Source of the DNA: a bacterium
Lineage (GTDB): Bacteria; Cyanobacteriota; Vampirovibrionia; Gastranaerophilales; Gastranaerophilaceae
Direction of reading: 5' to 3'
Length of the DNA: 28,395 bases
Assembly (NCBI GenBank): GCA_004558955.1
Contig: SFZC01000010.1
Location: forward strand, 1-28,395
Shown one piece after another: positions 22,356-28,331 of the stretch. Under the pieces are notes generated by a model that saw only the letters and a list, made by a program, of their open reading frames with translations, did no database searches and was not told the origin of the DNA. How positions within the stretch are numbered: position 1 is the stretch's first letter; the number at the start of each line of letters is the position of its first letter. Position numbers and translations under genes: made by a program.

Positions 22356-23941
22356 TATGCAACACCTCCTTTATTTTCAGGTTGCGGATTTTGAGCAACC
22401 TTTTCAGTTTTTTTGCCTGCCAAGCTTGGGAAGCATATATCCATAAATCTCGGATATATCCAGTTTAAAGCCGTGCAAGAGATTGGCAATGTAATGCCAA
22501 CACCTACGAGGACTTTTGTCATTTGCTTAAACATTTTGAATTTATGACCGGCAAAATCTTTGTATGCAGAAACTAAATCATTACAAATTTTCGGGATAAT
22601 TTCTTCTGTGTTTCTAGGGTCGAATACGCCGGTTCTACAGAAGATTCTTCTTGCGGAGTCGTCATTCTTATCAAAGTGACAAACCTCAGCGAGTTTACCG
22701 ATAATTTGTTTGATTTTTTGAGGAGTTGCCTCTTTCAAATCTTTGATTTTTAATGCTTCAAATTCATTTGCTTTGGCTTCAAGAGCATTGTTCTTTTTCA
22801 TTAAGTAGTCATAATACCCGTCCATTGTGTATTTACCGTCTTTGCAAGCAGCTTTATCTGAATCAATACGTTCAAGAGTACGTCTGCAGAAACTTTCACG
22901 AGTATTATCGCTGTCGTTAATCAATTCACTTAAAATTTGCTTTGTTTCGGCATTCGGAGCAGTTTCTTTTTGCTTGATTAAATATTCTTTTAAGGCTTTT
23001 GGTGAGATTTGTTCAGCATCGTCAACAGTGACTTTTTCAAGTGTATTGAGAGCATCGTCACCAAGAACTTTTCTTAAATAAGCTTCGTTATCAATAAGTT
23101 CACGACCTCTTTTAACGTAACAACCGATTTTTGTATCATCAATTTTTGAAGATTTTGCAAAATCAATGTAATCATCAATTTTTTCATTCAAAATTTGTGC
23201 AAATTTTTCATTTTCAAGATTTACACTGCCTGTTGGAATTACTCCGTTATCTTTGATTGCTTTAATCAAGTTTTCAACTTGTTCATTTTTTCTGTTTTTA
23301 ACTAATTGAGCAATAGCGGCTTCTTTGGTTTTAGCCGGTTCGCCGTTAACCATTACTGATTTCCAATCAGTTGTACCTTTTTTAATTTCTTTTTTAACTT
23401 GTGCGGTTATATATTTTGCATCTTGGAAAGATGATTGATTATAAATATTCGAGAACCATTTTGCAGTTTCAGGGTCGTTTGTCAAACTTAATAAGAATTT
23501 ATCAATCGGTTTTTGAACACCGCCTTGAATAAGGATTGCGAGGATTGCTGATACGATTTGACGCATTGCGGTATATTTTTTTGTATTTTCGACTTCCTTT
23601 TTTTCTTCTTCGGTTGCACCCGGTTTTGCTTTAACCAGCGGGTTAAATGCGATAGGCCATGGTGCTACCAAGCCGGTACCGATACCTGTGATAATAATGC
23701 CGCCCATTTCGCCTTGAATGAAATCTGCAACTTTGTTCATTTTGTTGTACAAAACTCGTTCACTTTTCGGGAAGTATGACAAAAATTTCTTTTGAATGTT
23801 TGTCAATGCCCCGCCTGTAAACGCCGGAGTTGCATATTGCGATCTTTGCTGTGCCGAGGAGGCTTGAGCCTGTCTTTTGGCAGCCTGTTGTCTAATGCCG
23901 ACACTGTTCCTGTAATTTTGATTTACTACATCTACTTTCAT
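22355..23941 (-). CDS. Large membrane protein of unknown function with N-terminal F-T-G-G motif
   Basis: The protein is 528 aa and not recognised. The first 40 residues are Gln/Asn/Ser/Arg-rich with no hydrophobic core, followed by TPAFTGGAL (Phe41-Thr-Gly-Gly44). The protein encoded at 26672 has a comparable short polar N-terminus followed by RPTFGGAI. Hydrophobic helices lie at about 80-101 (GGIIITGIGTGLVAPWPIAF) and 125-143. A long charged helical region (150-470) is probably a soluble coiled or helical bundle domain. A last hydrophobic segment comes near 485-505 (VLVGVGITLPISCTALNWIY), then a short Gln/Asn/Gly tail. AGAAGGTG lies about 6 bases before the ATG. It heads a two-gene operon with the coupled membrane protein. 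A structural or secretion-linked envelope role is possible, but sequence alone does not show one. Confidence 0.8.
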   Translation of the reverse strand: MKVDVVNQNYRNSVGIRQQAAKRQAQASSAQQRSQYATPAFTGGALTNIQKKFLSYFPKSERVLYNKMNKVADFIQGEMGGIIITGIGTGLVAPWPIAFNPLVKAKPGATEEEKKEVENTKKYTAMRQIVSAILAILIQGGVQKPIDKFLLSLTNDPETAKWFSNIYNQSSFQDAKYITAQVKKEIKKGTTDWKSVMVNGEPAKTKEAAIAQLVKNRKNEQVENLIKAIKDNGVIPTGSVNLENEKFAQILNEKIDDYIDFAKSSKIDDTKIGCYVKRGRELIDNEAYLRKVLGDDALNTLEKVTVDDAEQISPKALKEYLIKQKETAPNAETKQILSELINDSDNTRESFCRRTLERIDSDKAACKDGKYTMDGYYDYLMKKNNALEAKANEFEALKIKDLKEATPQKIKQIIGKLAEVCHFDKNDDSARRIFCRTGVFDPRNTEEIIPKICNDLVSAYKDFAGHKFKMFKQMTKVLVGVGITLPISCTALNWIYPRFMDICFPSLAGKKTEKVAQNPQPENKGGVA

Positions 23942-24032
23942 AACTTACACCTTCTATTTATATAGAGTCTGAAACAAATAAAAAATTGCTAAAATAACGT
24001 TGAATGTAAACAAATGTTAAGGTGAATTTTTC

Positions 24033-24047
24033 TGTCTGAGTCAGACA
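24033..24047. promoter_or_regulatory. Perfect 15-base dyad upstream of the membrane-protein operon
   Basis: TGTCTGAGTCAGACA is a perfect 7-bp inverted repeat around one central base, about 92 bases upstream of the ATG at 23941. It looks more like a dimeric repressor or activator operator than a terminator, since the single-base spacer does not allow a hairpin loop of full stem. A second small hairpin, TTTCGG (24109-24114)/CCGAAA (24119-24124), lies closer to the thioredoxin 3' end. No other gene is in this 252-base gap. Confidence 0.45.
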
Positions 24048-24193
24048 ACTTGAAGTGCAGTGTAATTTTAACCATTTTCAAATGCAGAAAACAACCGCCA
24101 CCCCAAGCTTTCGGCGAACCGAAACTATATCTGTATTGTACCTAACACACAATCAAAAAGAAAGTATATTATTACAATATCTTAATGTGATTC

Positions 24194-24730
24194 CTATTTT
24201 TTATCTAAAAGTCTTCTGATTTTTACAAATCTTTCAACTTCCGCACTCAAATCTTCAATATTTCCCATGCTTGAATTTGGCACGATTACTTTATTATCAT
24301 ATTTTTTATCAATGATAATTACTGTCGGGAAACCGCTGATTTTGTGTTCATCAACCAAAGATTTGTATTTCGGGTCTTCTACGTTTACCTTTGCAAATTC
24401 GATTTCTTTACCGTATTTATTTGCAATTTTTTCAAATACAGGCATGAATTTGATACAATAACGGCACCAATCTGCGTAGAATAAGGTGAATATCGGTTTT
24501 CCGCTTTTTGCTACAGAATTGAAATCTTTACCTACGGTATAATCTGACGGTTTTTTGTCAGGTTGTTGTTGTTCTGCTAAAATTCTTTCTTGTCTAATTT
24601 TTTCACGTTCTGCTTTTACTTGTTTGATGTGGTAATTTTCAAAGCAAATTGCACCGACTAAAACTGCAATCAATACTACTAATACTGATATTGCACAAAC
24701 TTTCTTTTTATCTTTTAGGTCAAATCCCAT
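24194..24730 (-). CDS. Membrane-anchored thioredoxin-fold protein
   Basis: The 178-residue protein has a basic N-terminus, one transmembrane anchor (about 11-30), and a charged Gln/Lys/Glu linker (35-62). A thioredoxin domain follows with the active site Trp88-Cys89-Arg90-Tyr91-Cys92 and the cis-proline loop SGFPTV (Pro135). The domain faces the periplasm. The WCxxC dipeptide RY differs from GP of cytoplasmic thioredoxin and resembles extracytoplasmic thiol-disulfide proteins that act as disulfide reductases or in maturation of cysteine-rich exported proteins. GGAGGA lies about 7 bases before the ATG. It is divergent from the sigma factor gene, with TATAAT (complement of 24757-24762) as a likely -10. 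It could keep the Cys-containing exported proteins in this genome, such as the prepilin-like protein, correctly paired; that link is inference. Confidence 0.88.
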   Translation of the reverse strand: MGFDLKDKKKVCAISVLVVLIAVLVGAICFENYHIKQVKAEREKIRQERILAEQQQPDKKPSDYTVGKDFNSVAKSGKPIFTLFYADWCRYCIKFMPVFEKIANKYGKEIEFAKVNVEDPKYKSLVDEHKISGFPTVIIIDKKYDNKVIVPNSSMGNIEDLSAEVERFVKIRRLLDKK

Positions 24731-24835
24731 TTTTATTCCTCCATCTCTACACCTAAATTATAATATGAATAAACTTGTTGGTGTGTCCTTTACAAAAGTT
24801 TACCTTAATATTTCTTAACTACATGTCACATTCTT

Positions 24836-24905
24836 TATATACTTGGGTATATATTTTGTATATATCATCTCGTGTTACATTTCCCCAAGACGGCAAGGGC
24901 TGTCT
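24836..24905 (+). promoter_or_regulatory. Upstream region of the sigma factor: dyad and leader hairpin
   Basis: TATATAC (24836-24842) and GTATATA (24847-24853) form an inverted repeat spaced by TTGG, and a further GTATATAT follows at 24859, a likely -10/operator region. Within the probable leader, AGACGGC (24888-24894) pairs with GCTGTCT (24899-24905; one G-T pair) around an AAGG loop. The hairpin is followed by A's, not T's, so it is not a terminator. It lies 17 bases before the AAGGAG ribosome binding site and could influence translation. Confidence 0.4.
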
Positions 24906-24938
24906 AAAAAATCTGTTCAAATAAGGAGTTTAAGTTTT

Positions 24939-25853
24939 ATGAAAAGAGAAGCACTAATCGAAATGAAAGTTACCCCGAAAAATTCTAACCCTGCAAAAAT
25001 CGAAGTAGTAGAAAACGCAAATTCAAATGACAATGCTTTACAGGCTTATCTTAGAGAAATTTCAGCCTACCCTCAATTAACCGCAGAAGAAGAAGTTGAG
25101 CTTGCAAAACGTATTGAGCAAGGCGATTTAGAAGCAAAACAAAAACTTATTCAAGCAAACTTGAAATTAGTTGTTACCGTTGCAAGAAAATCAATTCACA
25201 TGTCCGCATTGCCGATGATTGACCTTATTCAGGAAGGTAATTTAGGTTTGATGATTGCCGCAGAAAAATACAATTACAAACTTGGGTATCGTTTTGGAAC
25301 TTACGCAGCTTGGTGGGTTAAGCAATCAATGTTCAAGGCTATTTCAGAACAATCCCACTGCATGAAAATTCCTGTATATATTCAAGAAACCTTGTCAAAA
25401 TTTTCAAAAGTGAAATCACAAATGGAACAAGAAAATAACGCTACGGTTAAAAATGAAGACGTTGCAAAGAAAATGCAAATGTCACCAGATAAAATTGAAA
25501 TGTTTTTGTCAGCATATACAAAAACTGTTTCAATCGAAAACGGACTGGAACGCAATGACGGCAAAGAGTTGAATATTGCTGATATTTTGGCGGATAATTC
25601 CACTTTGATTTCTGCAAATATGGAATATCAATCCTTGAAAAATGATATAAATAACGTGATTTCTACATTGAAAGAACGTGAACAAGAGGTCGTAAAAATG
25701 CGTTACGGCTTAGATGATACCGAAAAATACACACTGGAAGAAATCGGTAACATTTATGGCGTAACAAAAGAATGTATCAGACAAACTGAAATAAGAGCCT
25801 TGAAAAAAATGAAATTGTCCGGTGAAACGCTTTTGTCTTGTTACATTGCATAA
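24939..25853 (+). CDS. Alternative sigma-70 family RNA polymerase sigma factor
   Basis: The protein is 304 aa. Region 1.2 is ALQAYLREIS (33-42) with EEEVELAKRIEQGD. Region 2 runs about 62-141, including LIQEGNLGLMIAAEKYNYKL (core binding, 2.1-2.2) and FGTYAAWWVKQSMFKAI (119-135, 2.3-2.4). Region 3 is roughly 150-225. Region 4 is 238-292, with the -35 recognition helix in YTLEEIGNIYGVTKECIRQ. There is no region 1.1, so this is a group 2/3 sigma rather than the primary RpoD. The promoter-melting segment carries substitutions against the consensus WWIRQAI. The start at 24939 is chosen because AAGGAG (24923-24928) precedes it by 10 bases; an upstream ATG at 24843 has no such signal. The gene is alone, without an anti-sigma partner, divergent from thioredoxin. 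Confidence 0.9.
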   Translation: MKREALIEMKVTPKNSNPAKIEVVENANSNDNALQAYLREISAYPQLTAEEEVELAKRIEQGDLEAKQKLIQANLKLVVTVARKSIHMSALPMIDLIQEGNLGLMIAAEKYNYKLGYRFGTYAAWWVKQSMFKAISEQSHCMKIPVYIQETLSKFSKVKSQMEQENNATVKNEDVAKKMQMSPDKIEMFLSAYTKTVSIENGLERNDGKELNIADILADNSTLISANMEYQSLKNDINNVISTLKEREQEVVKMRYGLDDTEKYTLEEIGNIYGVTKECIRQTEIRALKKMKLSGETLLSCYIA

Positions 25854-25887
25854 ATTTCCAATAATTTCTCGTGTTTATTTAATCTCC

Positions 25888-25924
25888 GCCGTAATATATT
25901 TATTACGGCAATTATATTTTTTTT
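25888..25924 (+). terminator. Terminator-like hairpin after the sigma factor
   Basis: GCCGTAATA (25888-25896) and TATTACGGC (25901-25909) form a perfect 9-bp stem with a TATT loop. A run of eight T's follows after a 7-base AATTATA gap, so it is imperfect. The T-run overlaps the -35 box of the next gene. Confidence 0.65.
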
Positions 25925-25951
25925 GAAAAATTTTTGTTTTGATTATATATT
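25923..25951 (+). promoter_or_regulatory. Promoter giving a probable leaderless folate cyclo-ligase mRNA
   Basis: TTGAAA (25923-25928) and TATATT (25946-25951) are separated by exactly 17 bases, each matching consensus at five of six positions. The -10 box ends 6 bases before the ATG at 25958, and there is no Shine-Dalgarno sequence, so the transcript should begin at or beside the start codon. Confidence 0.6.
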
Positions 25952-25957
25952 AACATT

Positions 25958-26461
25958 ATGAAAAACGAATTCAGAAAATTTGCAAAACAAATCAGAAAAA
26001 CTCTTGATATTCCTGAAAAATCAAGAGTTTTAACAGATTTAATAAGACAAAATGAGAATTATAAAACTTCTAAAAATGTCATGCTGTTTTACCCGACAAA
26101 ATTTGAGATAAATTTTTTGGATTTGTTAAACGATAATAAAAATTTTTATTTTCCACGAGTACGGGGTGAGGATTTGCTGGTTTGTCCGTATAAAAAAGGC
26201 GAAATAATCGAAAAATCCACTCTCGGGATTTGCGAACCTTGCTCTGCTCCTGTTTCTCCTTCAATTTTGGATTTAATTATTGTTCCCGCTTTGTCGGTTG
26301 ACAAAAAGGGGTATCGCTTGGGGTATGGGGGCGGATTTTATGACAGATTTTTGAAAAATGTAAACGCAAAAACAATCTGCGCAATCCCAAAAGAGTTGTG
26401 TGTCGAGGCTTTGCCCGTTGAAAAATTTGACTTTCCGATTGATATAATTATTACGGAGTAA
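25958..26461 (+). CDS. 5-formyltetrahydrofolate cyclo-ligase (5,10-methenyl-THF synthetase)
   Basis: This enzyme converts 5-formyl-THF to 5,10-methenyl-THF using ATP, returning a storage or inhibitory folate to one-carbon metabolism. The 167 residues show the N-terminal basic helix (KNEFRKFAKQIRKTL), the FYPTKFEI strand pattern, LDLIIVPALSVDKKGYRLG followed by YGGGFYDRFL (the phosphate/ATP loop signature, about residues 106-133), and a closing LPVEKFDFPIDIIITE. The protein is a little short at the N-terminus compared with bacterial YgfA (about 180-200 aa), but all core motifs are present. No ribosome binding site is visible; the promoter is 6 bases upstream, implying a leaderless mRNA. It is followed by the Cys-rich leader ORF region rather than a terminator of its own. 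Confidence 0.92.
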   Translation: MKNEFRKFAKQIRKTLDIPEKSRVLTDLIRQNENYKTSKNVMLFYPTKFEINFLDLLNDNKNFYFPRVRGEDLLVCPYKKGEIIEKSTLGICEPCSAPVSPSILDLIIVPALSVDKKGYRLGYGGGFYDRFLKNVNAKTICAIPKELCVEALPVEKFDFPIDIIITE

Positions 26462-26472
26462 TAATTGTAGTA

Positions 26473-26499
26473 TTGATAATTATTTTTGTTTTTTATAAG
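26473..26499 (+). promoter_or_regulatory. Candidate promoter for the leader ORF
   Basis: TTGATA (26473-26478) and TATAAG (26494-26499) are 15 bases apart, somewhat short of the ideal 17. The predicted transcript start is around 26506, 15 bases before the leader ATG and just upstream of its GAAGG ribosome binding site. Confidence 0.4.
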
Positions 26500-26520
26500 T
26501 TAGTTTGCGAAGGTAAAAAT

Positions 26521-26589
26521 ATGATGTTTAAAACTCCACAAAATTCAATTTGCTGTTGCTGTAAGTGTCGATGTTGGGACTTACAATAA
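26521..26589 (+). CDS. Cys-rich leader peptide (22 aa), probable attenuator leader
   Basis: The frame encodes MMFKTPQNSI followed by CCCCKCRCWDLQ: six Cys codons in eight, plus Lys, Arg and Trp. GAAGG (26509-26513) lies 7 bases before the first ATG, a good ribosome binding site. The second half of the ORF overlaps a hairpin (TGTAAGT 26560-26566 with ACTTACA 26579-26585), and an intrinsic terminator follows before the membrane-protein gene at 26672. The layout is that of leader peptides of amino-acid attenuators, where stalling at scarce-amino-acid codons changes the RNA fold. Here the sensed species would be Cys-tRNA. The alternative is a free-standing metal-binding micropeptide. The ORF is too short for codon statistics, so translation is inferred. 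Confidence 0.5.
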   Translation: MMFKTPQNSICCCCKCRCWDLQ

Positions 26590-26652
26590 CTTTGTTGTGA
26601 ATAGAATTTTGATAAGCATGTAAAGTTCCCGCAAATTGTTTGGGAACTTTTT
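26560..26652 (+). promoter_or_regulatory. Attenuator-like alternative RNA folds ahead of the membrane-protein gene
   Basis: Segment 1 TGTAAGT (26560-26566) pairs with segment 2 ACTTACA (26579-26585). Segment 3 AAAGTTCCC (26622-26630) pairs with segment 4 GGGAACTTT (26642-26650), followed by T's, as an intrinsic terminator. Segment 2 can instead pair with segment 3: GGGACTT (26576-26582) with AAGTTCCC (26623-26630; one bulge), or AACTTT (26588-26593) with AAAGTT (26622-26627). Either pairing blocks the terminator. Six Cys codons lie over and just before segment 1. Confidence 0.5.
26622..26652 (+). terminator. Intrinsic terminator in the leader of the membrane-protein gene
   Basis: A 9-bp stem (26622-26630 with 26642-26650) with an 11-base loop is followed by TTTTTAATTTT. 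It lies only 20 bases before the start codon at 26672, so it must be read through for expression or belongs to the upstream transcript. Confidence 0.85.
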
Positions 26653-26671
26653 AATTTTATGGAGAAAAGAA

Positions 26672-28270
26672 ATGATTACTAATATTACAAATAATACTTC
26701 GAATTATAAACGTCCGACTTTTGGCGGTGCGATTGACGGAATTGCTACTCAAGTTTTGAGAACTCTTGACACAAACCCAATGGTAAATGCGGTCGGAATT
26801 GACCTTTTTGCTATGGTTGGACCAAGAACTTACATTGATACAAAAGAACGTAACGCCAATGCAGGATTTGAAACCTTTTTCAGAGAATTTACCGGAACTT
26901 TGATTGTCTGCCTTTCTGCAAGTTATTTGGCAAAAGGTATTTCAAAACTTGCCAATAAAATTATTTCCCCTGAAATTCCAATCAATACAAATTCTTGGTT
27001 GTCTAATGACAGTATTGCACTTTTAAGAGAGGCTCATAAAAATACTTATAAAACGATCGATTATGTTGCAAATATTTTAGAAAATATTACGGGTCGTGAC
27101 GGCAAAAAAATAAATAAATTTATCGAAATTGATTGGGACAATACCGAGTGGGTAAATGATGAAAAATGGTCAAAATTTCATTGGGAAAATCCGAAATTTA
27201 AAAATATTGCCGAAGAATTAAAGTCCAAAGATAAGTTCATATCAACTATTTCAGAACTTATCGACAACAAAAATATTTCTAAAAATGATGCAAAACAATT
27301 ACATTCTATTCTTGAATTTAGACTTACAAATGCTCTAAAATCTGATAAAATTAATGTAAAAATTAATGATAAAACTTTATCAACTTCAATGAATAATATT
27401 TTGCGTGATGCGATAGATTTAGGTAAAAATGTTTTCACGAATACAAAAATTGACCCGACCAAAGCAATAAATAAAATCCTGAAAATTAACAAAATAAAAG
27501 GGCTTGGAGCATTAGCCATTGCTTCAACTCTCGGGTTGACTAATCAATATATTAATAGAAAATTGACCGAAAAACGTACGGGACAAGCTGGTTTTCCAGG
27601 TGATTCAAATTATCAAGGAATTGATGAAAAATCTAAAAAAGATAACAGTGTGAAATTCTGGGTAATGAAAGCTATTGCGGCACTAGGTATGGCGGCTATG
27701 GCACTCGGTGTTATGAAAATTAAATCACCTGCTGATTTTGTCAAAAAGTTAGAATTTACAGGACCTGTGACAAGTGGAAACGCAATAAAAACTGTTTACG
27801 CTTCAACGCTTATCGGAAGATTTTTGGCTTCCGATAACAAACGAGAACTTAAAGAAACAGCAACAAGAGATTATTTCGGATTCTTGAATTGGCTTGTACT
27901 TGGCGGCTTTGCGGCAAAAGGTGTTGCAAATATTTTAGATCCGAAACGTAAAGACCTGTTCAATATTTCAAGTGATGGCAAGGGTATCAGAAATTGGCTA
28001 AATAATATATCTTTGAAAAGCCATAATGAAGTTTTGGCAAAAGGAACAAAATTTGCTCAAAAGAATATGTGGAAACTTAATCTTGCACACGTTGCTGGGC
28101 TTGCATATTCAACTCTTGCACTTGGAGTTTTGTTACCAAAATTGAATATTTATTTGGCAAATCATTCTTCCAAGAATAATAATGCGTTAGGAAACAAACC
28201 CGCAATTCAAATGCAAAAAGTGTCAATGACAGGATTTTTGAGTGATAATGCGTTCAGCAAAATCGCATAA
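26672..28270 (+). CDS. Large membrane protein of unknown function with N-terminal F-G-G motif
   Basis: The protein is 532 aa and not recognised. The start at 26672 is chosen because GGAG (26661-26664) lies 7 bases upstream; the frame is open further up but would begin inside the terminator. The N-terminus is Asn/Thr-rich (MITNITNNTSNYK) followed by RPTFGGAIDG (Phe17-Gly-Gly19), a layout shared with the 528-residue protein at 22355-23941. Hydrophobic helices lie at about 72-92 (FTGTLIVCLSASYLAKGI), 330-350 (AIAALGMAAMALGVM), 395-420 (DYFGFLNWLVLGGFAAKGV) and 485-510 (VAGLAYSTLALGVLLPKL). A charged soluble region (100-280) is inserted. There is no signal peptide. Expression may be set by the Cys leader. 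It is probably part of a lineage-specific envelope family; no function is proposed. Confidence 0.8.
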   Translation: MITNITNNTSNYKRPTFGGAIDGIATQVLRTLDTNPMVNAVGIDLFAMVGPRTYIDTKERNANAGFETFFREFTGTLIVCLSASYLAKGISKLANKIISPEIPINTNSWLSNDSIALLREAHKNTYKTIDYVANILENITGRDGKKINKFIEIDWDNTEWVNDEKWSKFHWENPKFKNIAEELKSKDKFISTISELIDNKNISKNDAKQLHSILEFRLTNALKSDKINVKINDKTLSTSMNNILRDAIDLGKNVFTNTKIDPTKAINKILKINKIKGLGALAIASTLGLTNQYINRKLTEKRTGQAGFPGDSNYQGIDEKSKKDNSVKFWVMKAIAALGMAAMALGVMKIKSPADFVKKLEFTGPVTSGNAIKTVYASTLIGRFLASDNKRELKETATRDYFGFLNWLVLGGFAAKGVANILDPKRKDLFNISSDGKGIRNWLNNISLKSHNEVLAKGTKFAQKNMWKLNLAHVAGLAYSTLALGVLLPKLNIYLANHSSKNNNALGNKPAIQMQKVSMTGFLSDNAFSKIA

Positions 28271-28285
28271 GGTTTTAAATAAAAC

Positions 28286-28309
28286 CGGTTGGGCAAGTAT
28301 GCTCAACCG
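28286..28309 (+). terminator. Terminator-like hairpin after the membrane-protein gene
   Basis: CGGTTGGGC (28286-28294) pairs with GCTCAACCG (28301-28309; one G-T pair) around a 6-base loop. It is preceded by a smaller palindrome GGTTTT/AAAACC (28271-28286). The following CCATTTTAC is a poor U-tract, so termination is plausible rather than certain. Confidence 0.6.
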
Positions 28310-28331
28310 CCATTTTACTAAAGCTTTCGTC

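Noticed and set aside
24888..24905. Riboswitch in the sigma factor leader
   Set aside because: Only one small hairpin is visible, with no second-domain pairing or known aptamer motif; it is listed just as a leader hairpin.
24843..24938. Longer start (24843) for the sigma factor
   Set aside because: The segment includes the TA-rich dyad and leader hairpin, and there is no ribosome binding site; 24939 has AAGGAG.
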